The notes: a model not told the origin generated them from the sequence alone. DNA of 64,000 nt from an uncultured Carboxylicivirga sp. (GCF_963668385.1 NZ_OY764327.1:992001-1056000); one strand, 5' to 3'; shown: positions 44,622 to 54,610, numbered from the stretch's first letter. Numbers and translations: made by a program.

Positions 44622-45899
44622 ATGGACAACAAGAATCAATCAAAGCAAGAACCATACTTCCCTAAGGTGGAGGATATATTGGCAGCCAAGCTAACTCTCA
44701 ATAAAATAATTGAAACAACTCCCATCACCCGTAATCGCAATTTATCGACCAAATACGAGGCTAATATCTTCTTCAAAAGAGAAGACTTACAAACAGTACG
44801 TTCGTACAAAATAAGAGGCGCTTATAATAAAATAAAAAGCCTTACCAACGAACAGATAAAAGCAGGCATTGTATGTGCCAGTGCAGGTAATCATGCACAA
44901 GGAGTAGCCTACTCATGCCAAACTTTAGGTATCGATGGTGTTATCTACATGCCAAACACCACTCCTAAACAAAAGGTGAACCAGGTAAAAATGTTTGGAC
45001 AAGATAAAGTCAAAGTTGTTTTGATTGGCGATACTTTTGATGATTCGTACAATGCTGCTATGGATGAATGTATTAGCACAGGCAAAACATTTATCCATCC
45101 TTTTGACGATCCTCAGATAATAGAAGGACAAGGTACTGTTGGATTAGAAATATTAGAACAAATCAAGGAAAAGGTTGATTACATCTTTGTTCCTATTGGA
45201 GGCGGTGGCCTCGTTTCTGGTCTTGGCAGTTATATCAAACACATGAGCCCAGATACAAAAATAATAGGTGTTGAGCCTGCTGGAGCGCCTGCAATGTATC
45301 AGTCGTTAAAACAAAATAAGGTTATTGAACTAAAAGAAATTGATAAGTTTGTTGATGGTGCTGCTGTTCAGAAAGTAGGCAATTTAACTTTCGAAATTGG
45401 TCGAAAAATTATTGATGACATATTACTAGTCCCCGAAGGAAAAATCTGCACAAAGATTTTGTCTTTGTATAATTTTGATGCCATTGTTGTTGAGCCAGCC
45501 GGGGCCTTAAGTGTAGCAGCTTTGGAATTATATGCTGATAAAATCAAAGGTAAGAATGTAGTTTGCATCTTAAGCGGAAGTAATAATGACATCACTCGTA
45601 TGGAGGATATCAAAGAACGTTCGCTATTATATGAGGGGTTTAAACACTATTTTATTGTTCGATTTCCTCAAAGATCAGGAGCATTGAAAGATTTTGTTGA
45701 CAAAGTTTTGGGTCCAGATGATGACATTACCCACTTCGAATACCGCAAAAAAACCAGTAGAGAGAAAGGACCAGCATTAATTGGCATTGAACTTCATAAC
45801 AAAGAAGATTTTAATGGTTTAATTAGCCGTATGAAGCATAATGGTTTTGTATTTGAATATCTTAATGAGAACCCTGATTTATTCCAGTATCTAATTTAA
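44622..45899 (+). CDS. ilvA: Threonine ammonia-lyase (threonine dehydratase)
   Basis: 425-residue PLP enzyme that makes 2-oxobutyrate from threonine for isoleucine. The PLP lysine is in TVRSYKIRGAYN (Lys63), the phosphate loop is IGGGGLVSGLGSY near residue 198, and the serine at the pyridine ring lies in CILSGSNNDITR. A single short C-terminal ACT-like domain (about residues 345-425, FIVRFPQRSGALKDFVDKVL) marks the shorter biosynthetic type. The distance of only 9 bp from the strong terminator is odd: expression should depend on readthrough. Confidence 0.95.
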   Translation: MDNKNQSKQEPYFPKVEDILAAKLTLNKIIETTPITRNRNLSTKYEANIFFKREDLQTVRSYKIRGAYNKIKSLTNEQIKAGIVCASAGNHAQGVAYSCQTLGIDGVIYMPNTTPKQKVNQVKMFGQDKVKVVLIGDTFDDSYNAAMDECISTGKTFIHPFDDPQIIEGQGTVGLEILEQIKEKVDYIFVPIGGGGLVSGLGSYIKHMSPDTKIIGVEPAGAPAMYQSLKQNKVIELKEIDKFVDGAAVQKVGNLTFEIGRKIIDDILLVPEGKICTKILSLYNFDAIVVEPAGALSVAALELYADKIKGKNVVCILSGSNNDITRMEDIKERSLLYEGFKHYFIVRFPQRSGALKDFVDKVLGPDDDITHFEYRKKTSREKGPALIGIELHNKEDFNGLISRMKHNGFVFEYLNENPDLFQYLI

Positions 45900-45928
45900 A
45901 CAACCATTTTAAATATATACAAAAAATA

Positions 45929-45954
45929 AAGCCGGACTCAATTGAATCCGGCTT
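45929..45954. terminator. Bidirectional intrinsic terminator
   Basis: Stem AAGCCGGA..TCAATTGA..TCCGGCTT between the convergent ilvA and the SpoIIE-domain gene; it marks the border between the ilv-leu cluster and the end of the chemosensory operon. Confidence 0.88.
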
Positions 45955-45973
45955 CTCTATATTCATAAAATTA

Positions 45974-48580
45974 TTACAATTCTATCCCGATTAATAAAAC
46001 ATCATCCACCTGTTTATAATCAGTACCCATCCAATCGTAAAACGACTGCGCAAACTGACGTTCAAAATGAGCCATCGTTTGATTAGGTACTTCGGTAAGC
46101 GTTTCTCTAATTCGCTTCGACTGGAATTTTCGTCCCTTTTCTCCTCCAACCTGATCAGGTAATCCATCAGAGAATATAAAGAATTGATCACCTTTCTTGT
46201 ATTTAATCACATGATTTTCGAAGTCTTTTTCCACTTTTTTAAGCAAAGGCTTACCTCCAATTCCCTTACGACTTCCTTTGTATTCATTTAATTCTCCTTC
46301 CGAAAGTAAATACAATGGATTATGCGCTCCAGCAAATTGTAATTCATCCGACTCAAGATCAATCTTAACCAAAGCCAAATCCATACCATCTCTACCATTA
46401 GCACCTTCCTGATCCTGTCTCAACGTACGACGAACATCTAAGTGAAGCATATCCAACAATTCGGAAGCTGTTACGTCCTCACTCGCATTTACAATATTAT
46501 TCATCAGGAAGTACCCAATAAACGAAAGCAATGCTCCTGGAACACCATGACCTGTACAGTCTACAGCTGCTACATAAAAATAGTTGTCTTTCTTGAACAT
46601 CCAAGGGAAGTCACCACTAACAACATCCTTAGGTCGATAGAAAATAAACGATCTTGGAAAGAACTGTTGCAACAAGTTTGTGTCTGGTAAGATAGCCGTT
46701 TGAATACGCTGTGCATAGTTAATACTATCCGATATCTTTTTATTCTTCTCCTTGATTTCCTGCTCAATCATTTTGAACTCTGTCATATCATGAGCCACAA
46801 ATAAAATCGATTCAAGATCACGCTCTTCATTAAATTCTGGAATAGCTTTTATTTCCATTATATGCACCCCATCAATACCTTCGATTTCAACTTCTGTAAT
46901 GGATTGAGTTAAACTACTTCGTAATTCAAGTAGCGATTCTTTCATATACTCACGAAGACGACTGTCAACATCCAATTCGTTAACTCTTTGCTTTACCAAA
47001 TCTGCAGCAGGTTTTCCAATAAACTCAGACACTTTAGGGTTTACATACACCAGTTTACCACTTGTGTTGATACGAATAATCATATCTGGTGAGTTTTCGG
47101 ACAAAGACTGCATTCTACTCTTCATGCGCTCTTCCTTCTCTGCTCTCCGACGTTCGGTTATATCCTGCGTATTAAAAATGATTCCTTTTATAGCAGGATC
47201 ATGTAACAAGTTCTTACCTTTTGTTTCCAGAAACAGCTTACGACCATTCTTCTTCAGATATGTATATTGAGCAGACTGCTCTCCTCCAGGCGTTTCCAGC
47301 AAATATTGAAACAAGCTATTAATTGTTTTATATCCACGGGGAGTCATCAACTCTGGATCCATTCCTTGAATTTCATCCTCTTGATCATATCCCAATATTT
47401 GCTTCACTGATGGACTTTCGAAGAGCAACTCCTGATTTTCATTATAAATTGAAATAAACTCTGATGCATTTGTTAATAAGGCCTCTAAACGTTTTTGTGC
47501 ATGCTCAACTTCTTGTATCTGATTTTCAAGCGCTTGATTTGACTTCTCAAGCTCTTCTTTCGCCTCAAGCATTTCTGCTGCATTCTCCTGTAACTGTTTT
47601 TCGTTCTGCTGTAGAGTCAAAGTCATATCTTGTGACTCTTTCAGAAGATTAGCTGTACGTTGATTTATCTTTAAATTATATATAGTACGGCCAATAATAC
47701 CACTTAATTCTTCAGATAGCTCCAATACATGTTTGGGGAGCTTATTTGCTAAAAAAGCAACTTCAACAACCCCTTGCAACTCCTCTTCCTGTAACAGAGG
47801 TACAATAATCAAACTTTTTGGTTTTTTATCTCCCAATAAACCAGATGTTATATAGAAATAATCATCCGGAATTTCGGTACGATAAATCATTTGCTTTTCA
47901 AATGCAACCGCGCCAATTAATCCTTTACCAATATTTACGGTTTGACGTTCGTACCGTTTACGGTTGTATGCATAAGTAGCTGAATTTACCAATTTATTAT
48001 TCTCAAGCAAATAAAGGCTTCCTTGTATACCACCACAATAATCAATAATACCACGAATTACACCATCGGTTAATTCTTCTACATTATTGTGCGATCGTAA
48101 AATATCCGAAATTTGTTCCTTTCCGCGAGCTATCCAATTATAAATCTCCTCCTGTTCTCGATTACGTTTCAAATTCTCTCCAAGATTTACGAGCGTCTTA
48201 GACAATTGATTTTCATCGTGACTTATGCCATCTAACTCACCATTTCTAATTTTTTCAGCAAGTTCAATACTTAAGTTAATCCGTTTACTTAACTTATTAA
48301 CCTCTTGCTCAAGCTCTAAACTTTTTATTTTATTGTAATTAACGACATACAATACAATAAATGGTGTAGCCACAATCAATATATCGATAAACCACACTAA
48401 CAATGAGCTATGAATAGCAACAATATTACTAATTGAAAAATGAGAATTCGTAAACGATAGAAAACCAGACCATATCAAAAACAACAACATGATTAGTCCA
48501 ATAATCAGAAAATACCATTCTCTTTCGCTAATAGCGGTATGGCTAAACATCTGTCTCAATCTCTTATTTAGCTTTGTCAT
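45974..48580 (-). CDS. Membrane GAF-PAS-PAS-SpoIIE (PP2C-type) phosphatase
   Basis: 868 residues. Two transmembrane helices (about 22-42 and 58-82) are followed by a helix, a GAF domain (about 150-310; VNIGKGLIGAVAFEKQ, then IPDDYFYITSG), a coiled coil, two PAS domains (about 370-480 and 490-610), a second coiled coil, and a C-terminal SpoIIE/PPM phosphatase (about 650-868). The phosphatase metal-binding motifs are present: VVSGDF, VDCTGHGVPGALLS, GMDLALVKI and FSDGLPDQVGG. Such enzymes usually dephosphorylate STAS proteins. This is the last gene of the chemosensory operon, and a STAS protein is encoded near its start, so the two may be partners (inference). Confidence 0.9.
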   Translation of the reverse strand: MTKLNKRLRQMFSHTAISEREWYFLIIGLIMLLFLIWSGFLSFTNSHFSISNIVAIHSSLLVWFIDILIVATPFIVLYVVNYNKIKSLELEQEVNKLSKRINLSIELAEKIRNGELDGISHDENQLSKTLVNLGENLKRNREQEEIYNWIARGKEQISDILRSHNNVEELTDGVIRGIIDYCGGIQGSLYLLENNKLVNSATYAYNRKRYERQTVNIGKGLIGAVAFEKQMIYRTEIPDDYFYITSGLLGDKKPKSLIIVPLLQEEELQGVVEVAFLANKLPKHVLELSEELSGIIGRTIYNLKINQRTANLLKESQDMTLTLQQNEKQLQENAAEMLEAKEELEKSNQALENQIQEVEHAQKRLEALLTNASEFISIYNENQELLFESPSVKQILGYDQEDEIQGMDPELMTPRGYKTINSLFQYLLETPGGEQSAQYTYLKKNGRKLFLETKGKNLLHDPAIKGIIFNTQDITERRRAEKEERMKSRMQSLSENSPDMIIRINTSGKLVYVNPKVSEFIGKPAADLVKQRVNELDVDSRLREYMKESLLELRSSLTQSITEVEIEGIDGVHIMEIKAIPEFNEERDLESILFVAHDMTEFKMIEQEIKEKNKKISDSINYAQRIQTAILPDTNLLQQFFPRSFIFYRPKDVVSGDFPWMFKKDNYFYVAAVDCTGHGVPGALLSFIGYFLMNNIVNASEDVTASELLDMLHLDVRRTLRQDQEGANGRDGMDLALVKIDLESDELQFAGAHNPLYLLSEGELNEYKGSRKGIGGKPLLKKVEKDFENHVIKYKKGDQFFIFSDGLPDQVGGEKGRKFQSKRIRETLTEVPNQTMAHFERQFAQSFYDWMGTDYKQVDDVLLIGIEL

Positions 48581-48592
48581 GCTTCGTTTCTT

Positions 48593-49339
48593 TTAGTTTT
48601 GGTTAATGGTCAAATTATCCAAAAACTCATTCCAGATTAAATCTAATCCAAGTTTAGAGAAAGAAGATACTTCAATAAGCATTCCCTTACCTGAAATATT
48701 TTTAAATGGTAAATAATAAATATATGCAGGTTGCGCACAACCGGTTCCCGATGAGGCGACTAAATAATCTTCTGGAATATCTGTTAGTTCAATTGCTCTC
48801 ATATCAATAACAACCTGTCCATGTACGCCTTCACCAACAACTAATTTATCTACTTTCCAATCTTCATCTAAGCCATAATTTTCGACAGGAGTATAGCAAT
48901 TTCCTTCCTCACACTGTTTATACAAAATACCTGCAACTATATCTGTATTCTCTTTCACTAAATTAAACATAATAGAAGCAAGTTCTTCCTCTCCGTAATT
49001 CGTAATAGCCTTATTTAATTCAGCCATCATCTTTTCTTTTAGAGAGTGAAAGACTTCTTCAGTATTTTTCTGTGTTTCAAGAATCTTTACTCTATCTTTT
49101 AATCTATAATTTTCAGCTTGTAATGTAGAAACTTTTATCTTAAGCTCTTCTTCATCACAACCTGATTTTAGCATAAAAAACTTACCAACAAAATAAATAA
49201 GTCCCAATACAATCAATAGTGATATAATCTCAAAAGTGTAATACAAAGGCGGAAATACAGTAGGTACAAACACATACTTTACAAGTACCACAAAAAAGAA
49301 TAGTCCACCTAAACCATATATATATTTTTCTTTATTCAT
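48593..49339 (-). CDS. Membrane-anchored coiled-coil GAF protein
   Basis: 248 residues. Two hydrophobic helices (about 8-26 and 35-55) and a coiled coil (65-110) precede a GAF-like domain (about 115-245). The stretch LVVGEGVHGQVVIDMRAIELTDIPEDYLVASSG parallels the GAF domains of the flanking phosphatase (GLIGAVAFEKQ, IPDDYFYITSG) and of the GAF/PAS sensor (GLIGRSALEKQ, VPNDYLNITSG). It has no output domain. It lies 12 bp upstream of the phosphatase gene and may be its sensory partner. Confidence 0.72.
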   Translation of the reverse strand: MNKEKYIYGLGGLFFFVVLVKYVFVPTVFPPLYYTFEIISLLIVLGLIYFVGKFFMLKSGCDEEELKIKVSTLQAENYRLKDRVKILETQKNTEEVFHSLKEKMMAELNKAITNYGEEELASIMFNLVKENTDIVAGILYKQCEEGNCYTPVENYGLDEDWKVDKLVVGEGVHGQVVIDMRAIELTDIPEDYLVASSGTGCAQPAYIYYLPFKNISGKGMLIEVSSFSKLGLDLIWNEFLDNLTINQN

Positions 49340-49342
49340 AAA

Positions 49343-49912
49343 TTAATTCACTAATTGATTCAAAAACTGAATAATTTTATCAGGCGACATAATTTCAGAT
49401 GGTTGCATAATACGTAGCGCCATTTTCGGCATCGTATCAACATCACAAGTAGTAGGATCCTGAACAATTGTATAGCCCTTTTTAGTTGAAATATCTTTCA
49501 TCCCCTTTGCACCATCTTTATTCGCACCAGTCAACAAAATACCAATTAATTTTTCTCGATAAAAATAAGCTGCTGACGATAAGGTATGATCAATAGACGG
49601 ACGACTATGATTTAATGGTTCCTCACTTGACAAGCTAATTGACCCATCATACTCAATAAACAGATGATAATTAGATGGGGCCAAATAGACTTTTCCGGGA
49701 AGGATCTTGTCCTTATCATGCGGCTCAATAACCTCCAAATTTGATTTTATATTAATGCTTTCTAGTAAACCTGATCTTACATGCTTCAATCTGTGCAAAC
49801 ATAAAATGATGGGTAAGGGAAAATTAGAATCAAGCTTTGATAATATTTTACTGACAACAGAAAAACTACCTGCCGATCCACCTATAACTACCGCTTTATA
49901 TTTTACGAGCAT
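49343..49912 (-). CDS. CheB-type methylesterase without receiver domain
   Basis: 189 residues covering only the CheB catalytic domain. The Ser nucleophile is in VVIGGSAGS (Ser13), the His in ILCLHRLK (His40) and the Asp in LTGANKDGAKGM near residue 133, so the triad is complete. CheB demethylates or deamidates chemoreceptor glutamates; without the receiver this copy cannot be controlled by CheA phosphorylation in the usual way. A full-length cheB exists at 53534-54610. It lies 3-6 bp from its neighbours, within the operon. Confidence 0.85.
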   Translation of the reverse strand: MLVKYKAVVIGGSAGSFSVVSKILSKLDSNFPLPIILCLHRLKHVRSGLLESINIKSNLEVIEPHDKDKILPGKVYLAPSNYHLFIEYDGSISLSSEEPLNHSRPSIDHTLSSAAYFYREKLIGILLTGANKDGAKGMKDISTKKGYTIVQDPTTCDVDTMPKMALRIMQPSEIMSPDKIIQFLNQLVN

Positions 49913-49917
49913 ATATA

Positions 49918-50742
49918 TTAATGAGTTAAAGCATTAAACTTAATGTAAATTTTTTCCTTTTCATCAAAGCATTCAAACCTATCCTCATACGAAGATGGTA
50001 ATCGCTCTTTCGCCCCTAAACACAACCAACCTCCTGGCTTCAAGCACTCATCAATCTCCTCTTTCAATATGGTGTGATACTCTTTCTTATAATAGAGCAT
50101 GATATTACGGAATAAAATCAAATCAACTTGTTTATCGGGTTTACCTGTAGTCACACAACCTTTTTTAAACTGAATACGTGACAAATAGTCAGTCCCTAAC
50201 TCAAGTGTCGTACCTTCTTCCGACATATAATCATTTAAAGAACTTTTACCCTCAAATCGTTTATAATTATATTGGTTAATTTCCATCTTTTTACTACTCA
50301 CAAGTCCTTTCTGCACAAGTTTCATAAATCCTGATGAGCAATAACCAACCAATATATCAAGCTTATCTATTACACCAATTTCTTTACCAATTATTAACAG
50401 GGTATATAACTCTTCGCCTGTGGAGACCTGAGGAATCCAAACACTAATACTTGATTGATTTGATAACGATAATAAGTGTTCTCTAATCTTTCTCCATGTA
50501 CCTGGATCACGAAACAATTCAGTTACCGGAACAACTATGCTGTTTATTAAATCATCTTTAAACTCGGAATTGGATAATCCGTCAGTTAGCTGTTCATTTT
50601 TCTTTAAGCCTTTTTTCTCACCAAATAAATAAAGTCGTCTCTTAAGAAATGATTGACTTATTTGATTGAATGGCAAATTGGTTTCTTTTGTCAACAACTC
50701 AGATAATTCCCTTATTTCACGTATGTTGTAATTAAGAGCCAT
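49918..50742 (-). CDS. Divergent CheR-like methyltransferase
   Basis: 274 residues with the CheR two-domain layout: a helical N-terminal domain (VPVTELFRDPGTWRKI at about 71-86) and a SAM-binding domain. The SAM motif reads VWIPQVSTGEELYTL (about 101-115), where the family has WSAGCSTGEEPY; Ala-Gly-Cys is changed to Pro-Gln-Val. The later motif VDLILFRNIMLYY is also altered from FDVIFCRNVLIYF. SAM binding may be reduced or lost. It follows the next CheR gene after 4 bp and may be a regulatory relic of a duplication. Confidence 0.8.
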   Translation of the reverse strand: MALNYNIREIRELSELLTKETNLPFNQISQSFLKRRLYLFGEKKGLKKNEQLTDGLSNSEFKDDLINSIVVPVTELFRDPGTWRKIREHLLSLSNQSSISVWIPQVSTGEELYTLLIIGKEIGVIDKLDILVGYCSSGFMKLVQKGLVSSKKMEINQYNYKRFEGKSSLNDYMSEEGTTLELGTDYLSRIQFKKGCVTTGKPDKQVDLILFRNIMLYYKKEYHTILKEEIDECLKPGGWLCLGAKERLPSSYEDRFECFDEKEKIYIKFNALTH

Positions 50743-50746
50743 TAGA

Positions 50747-51598
50747 TTAATATTTAAAATGAAAGGAATTATTTTTCATAAATAGGGGCCCATTCTTACT
50801 AAACTTAGTTTTATAAAAACCCGACATGCCTTCATGATTTCCAAGTAGAAGAGATCCACCGGGATACATCTGATCATGGAAACGTTTAAAGAGTTTTGAT
50901 TGAAGACTTGCGTTAAAATATATTAATACATTACGGCAAAAAATAATATCAAATTTACTGTAAAATGGAATTTCTTCCTGAACAAGGTCATGCTTAACAA
51001 ACCAAGGCACTTTTCGCAAAGGCTCCTTAACGGTTAAGGAATCAGTTTCTTCATCAAAGTCAAAATACTTCTCAAAATCAATTTGTGAAATACCATTTAT
51101 TGGCTTTGCTTTTAACACTTTACTAAATGTTTTCAACTGTTCCTTATTAAACTTTAAGGCATACTTTCCTGATTTGGCTTGTCGGACCATACGAGCATTA
51201 ATGTCGGTACCATACACCTTAACTCTACCAAGCAAGCCAAGCTCACTCATAATGATAAGGTTTGAATATACTTCCATCCCAGAACTGCATCCAGCATGCC
51301 AAATATTTATAGTCTTTTTGTTTTTTAATCCAGGAAGTATTTTCTCATACGCACTAACCCATACTTCTGGATCACGAAATAATTCTGTTGTATTTACAGT
51401 AATTTCCTCTACAACTTTTTCAACAAATAATTCGTCAGTCTTAGTTTTTTCCAATAGCTGTTGCATAGTGATATCATAATCCTTCAGAATTTTCCGGATT
51501 CTTCTATGAATTGAATTATCAGAATACTCACTAAAATCATACGGAGTATGCTTCTTCAATTCATTCAGATAATCTCTAAATGCAATCTCCCCTACCAT
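50747..51598 (-). CDS. CheR-family methyltransferase (second copy)
   Basis: 283 residues. ITVNTTELFRDPEVW (about 66-80) and the SAM site NIWHAGCSSGMEVYSNL (about 98-113) are close to canonical; the usual Glu-Glu-Pro is Met-Glu-Val. FDIIFCRNVLIYFNASLQSKLFKRF is intact. It probably binds SAM and may methylate a receptor or another protein. It lacks the beta-subdomain variations needed to judge receptor docking by eye. It precedes the more degenerate CheR-like gene. Confidence 0.85.
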   Translation of the reverse strand: MVGEIAFRDYLNELKKHTPYDFSEYSDNSIHRRIRKILKDYDITMQQLLEKTKTDELFVEKVVEEITVNTTELFRDPEVWVSAYEKILPGLKNKKTINIWHAGCSSGMEVYSNLIIMSELGLLGRVKVYGTDINARMVRQAKSGKYALKFNKEQLKTFSKVLKAKPINGISQIDFEKYFDFDEETDSLTVKEPLRKVPWFVKHDLVQEEIPFYSKFDIIFCRNVLIYFNASLQSKLFKRFHDQMYPGGSLLLGNHEGMSGFYKTKFSKNGPLFMKNNSFHFKY

Positions 51599-51610
51599 AA
51601 AATCAATCTC

Positions 51611-53488
51611 TTAAAATAACTCTACCTCAACGTTTTGAATAAATGCTGTATAGGAATGATCCTCACCTACTTTAGCTTCTGACAACAAGAATAAAACTGG
51701 TTCTTCGCTACCCACTTTATTTTTAATAGGTGCTTCACGTCGTTCACCAATTATTTTTTCTTTATCGTTCGAAACAAAAGCAGAAATAAATTCATCGTTC
51801 TTAGCTGTATCTTCAGAGAACAACATCGAAACATGTTGACCTAAGACTTCACCTCTATCATATCCCCAGAGCTTTTCTGCAGCCAAATTAAAGAATTCAA
51901 GAATTCCATGTTTATTGGTGGTTATAATGGCATCCAATGCACCTTCAAGAGTTTTTTCGTTTCGTATTTTAACAGCTTCAATCTCTTTAAATTGCTCAGT
52001 TACCTCATTCTTAGCTTCATCAAGCATAATACCAAGTTCGTCTTTACTACGTTTCAACGCTTCTTCCATATCAACTTGCTCGGTAATATCATTCTCTAAG
52101 CTTAAGATTTTTATTATTTCACCTTCATGATCAATAACTGGAGTGTAAGTAGTTAACAGGTATATTTCATCACCCATTTTTGTTCTTCTTTTTACTCTTC
52201 CTTTAAAATTATGACCATTTCTTAGATCAGATAAAATCTGATCTAGTTCGGCAACATCATTCTTAAATGAGAATATTTTAATATTCTGACCTTCAATTTC
52301 TTCAGGACTATATCTGAATGTTCTCAAAAAATTCTGATTTACATTGATCAGAGTACCATCTACTTCAAATTCTGAACTGATAGCCGCATGATCAATTGCC
52401 TCCAAAATACCTTTCATCTCAACTTCACGTCGCTCACTTTCTTCCTGAGTGGCTTGCATTTCTTCAATATTCTGGCGCAGTTCCTCCTCCTGCTGAGACA
52501 TTCTCTCTGCTTGGTTTTGCGTTTCTTTTAACAGCTTAGTGGTACGAATTGTATTTTGCACAGATTGGATTGTCAATGCAATACTTTCTGCCGTTTTTTC
52601 AACGAATTCAATTTCGTAATCATCAAACTCTTTAAATGAGGCCATTTCTAAAACACCATACACTTCCTCATTTGTTTTCAGTGGCACAATTAATATTGAT
52701 CTGGGATTTGCCTCCCCCAAACCTGAAGTAATATTTAGATAGTCATTTGGTACATCAGTAAGATAAATAGTTTGCTTTTCTAAAGCACTTCTACCAATCA
52801 GGCCTTCTTCCCAATCAATTCTCTTATCTGTAAATTTCTTACGATCATATGCAACACACGCAGTTAATTCAAAATACTTTTCATTTTTACTTAAACTATT
52901 CAGCAAATAAAAACCAGCCTGATTAATCTTCATATAATCAACCAAGTAGCGAATTATATTATAACTTAAATCTTCAAGATTATCACTATCCTTTCGCAGA
53001 ATTTCTCCAAAATGAGCTAATCCTCTTGTAACCCAGTTCCTCTGTTCTTCTTCAATTCGTCTTTTTTCAACATCTTTTTTACTTTGAATAAGATAGTCGC
53101 GTAAACGAAGTAATGATTTAGCTAGAATATCATTTTTCTGATTAAGATTTAATGCTGTATCAAAATTATCTTGACGTAAATTATCTACAAACTGAAGAAC
53201 TTCCTTACTACGATTAGCTTCATATTTAAGATGCTTTTTCTGTTTCTTTATAATTTTTGAAAAATTTCCAGCTATCCAATAGCCTACTAAGCCGGATAAA
53301 AAAGGTACCAACGTAACAAACCATAATACAGGAAAAACAGTATATGCGTTTATAACATTTATTCTAAGATCAGTATATTCTAAAACACTAAAACTTCCTA
53401 CTAATACAATAATGTATAGAAGAAGTCCTAAAATAAAGCCTCTTAATGTAAATCGGCTTCTAATATTCTTAATATTTTCTTTACCCAT
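51611..53488 (-). CDS. Membrane GAF-PAS-PAS sensor without output domain
   Basis: 625 residues. Two transmembrane helices (about 15-37 and 48-70), a coiled region, a GAF domain (about 165-320; IDWEEGLIGRSALEKQTIYLTDVPNDYLNITSGLG), a coiled coil, then two PAS domains (about 360-475 and 505-620; for example GRNVLIN-type ISSEFEVDGTLINVNQNFLR and DAIITTNKHGILEFFNLAAEKLWGY). There is no kinase, cyclase or methyl-accepting domain. Its architecture matches the N-terminal two-thirds of the phosphatase at 45974-48580, so it may hetero-oligomerise with it. It lies 45 bp downstream of cheB. Confidence 0.82.
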   Translation of the reverse strand: MGKENIKNIRSRFTLRGFILGLLLYIIVLVGSFSVLEYTDLRINVINAYTVFPVLWFVTLVPFLSGLVGYWIAGNFSKIIKKQKKHLKYEANRSKEVLQFVDNLRQDNFDTALNLNQKNDILAKSLLRLRDYLIQSKKDVEKRRIEEEQRNWVTRGLAHFGEILRKDSDNLEDLSYNIIRYLVDYMKINQAGFYLLNSLSKNEKYFELTACVAYDRKKFTDKRIDWEEGLIGRSALEKQTIYLTDVPNDYLNITSGLGEANPRSILIVPLKTNEEVYGVLEMASFKEFDDYEIEFVEKTAESIALTIQSVQNTIRTTKLLKETQNQAERMSQQEEELRQNIEEMQATQEESERREVEMKGILEAIDHAAISSEFEVDGTLINVNQNFLRTFRYSPEEIEGQNIKIFSFKNDVAELDQILSDLRNGHNFKGRVKRRTKMGDEIYLLTTYTPVIDHEGEIIKILSLENDITEQVDMEEALKRSKDELGIMLDEAKNEVTEQFKEIEAVKIRNEKTLEGALDAIITTNKHGILEFFNLAAEKLWGYDRGEVLGQHVSMLFSEDTAKNDEFISAFVSNDKEKIIGERREAPIKNKVGSEEPVLFLLSEAKVGEDHSYTAFIQNVEVELF

Positions 53489-53533
53489 AAGAAACTGCGT
53501 TAAATTAAACGGCTATTTAGGTTAAAGGTTAAT

Positions 53534-54610
53534 TTATTTTACTTTAGACAGTATATAAGGTGCAATTTTCTCCAAAGATAATATTTCATCAGCACCTCCC
53601 AATTTAATTGCCTCTTTGGGCATACCAAATACAACAGATGAAGCTTCATCTTGCGCTATAGTATGAGCTCCTGACTCCTTTAATTCCAACAAGCCTTTTG
53701 CTCCATCATTGCCCATTCCTGTTAAAATTATACCTGTTGCATTATTACCGGCATACCGAGCGGCAGATCGAAACAATACATCAACAGATGGTCTGTGTCG
53801 ATTTACTAGAGGACCTTCTTTCACATCTACCGAATACTCTTTACCAACACGCTTTAAAAGCATATGTTTATTACCAGGTGCAATCAAAACACGCCCTTGA
53901 TAAAGTTTATCTCCTTGTTCCGCCTCTTTAACTTCAAGTTCACATATATTATTTAAACTATTAGCAAAGGACTTTGTAAATCCTTCAGGCATATGTTGAA
54001 CGATAGCAATACCAGGCATTTTTGCAGGTAAGGCTTTCAAGAAAGTTCTAATAGCTTCTGTTCCTCCCGTAGATGCTCCTAATACAATTACATTTTCTGT
54101 ACTGATGATACGCTTATAGGAAGAAACTTTATCAATAATAACATCAGCAGATAGTTTAGGCTGTACCTTAGGGGCAATTGGTTCTGCAATTTTGCGACGC
54201 TTTAGTTTTACATGCGAGGCAGCTTTTACTGCATCGCAAAGCACGATCTTAGACTCATTAATAAACTGAGCGGCATTCATCGCAGGTTTACCAATTATCT
54301 CACTGGCACCATATTCCAACGCTTTCATTGCCACCTCAGTTCCCTCTGAAGTAAGACTGGAAATAACAACTACAGGAATGGGATGCTGCGACATAATCTT
54401 TCGCAGAAAAGTAAGTCCATCCATCCTGGGCATCTCAATGTCAAGAGTGATAACATCGGGAATTTCCTTCATTATTTTTTTTACAGCAATAATAGGATCT
54501 GCTGCGGTACCCATTACCTCAATGTCAGGATCTGATTCAAGGATAGATGACAAACTCTGTCTTACAACAGCAGAGTCATCTACTACTAATACCCGAATCT
54601 TTTTTTCCAT
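53534..54610 (-). CDS. cheB: Chemotaxis response regulator protein-glutamate methylesterase
   Basis: 358 residues. A CheY-like receiver ([11 protein letters not shown]; phospho-acceptor Asp57 in [11 protein letters not shown]; Lys108 in IIGKP) is joined by a linker to the methylesterase domain with Ser180 in [10 protein letters not shown], His206 in VQHMPEGF and Asp near 300 in GMGNDGAKG. It removes methyl groups from the MCP when phosphorylated by CheA. It lies between cheD (129-bp gap) and the GAF/PAS sensor. This is the regulated CheB of the operon. Confidence 0.96.
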   Translation of the reverse strand: MEKKIRVLVVDDSAVVRQSLSSILESDPDIEVMGTAADPIIAVKKIMKEIPDVITLDIEMPRMDGLTFLRKIMSQHPIPVVVISSLTSEGTEVAMKALEYGASEIIGKPAMNAAQFINESKIVLCDAVKAASHVKLKRRKIAEPIAPKVQPKLSADVIIDKVSSYKRIISTENVIVLGASTGGTEAIRTFLKALPAKMPGIAIVQHMPEGFTKSFANSLNNICELEVKEAEQGDKLYQGRVLIAPGNKHMLLKRVGKEYSVDVKEGPLVNRHRPSVDVLFRSAARYAGNNATGIILTGMGNDGAKGLLELKESGAHTIAQDEASSVVFGMPKEAIKLGGADEILSLEKIAPYILSKVK

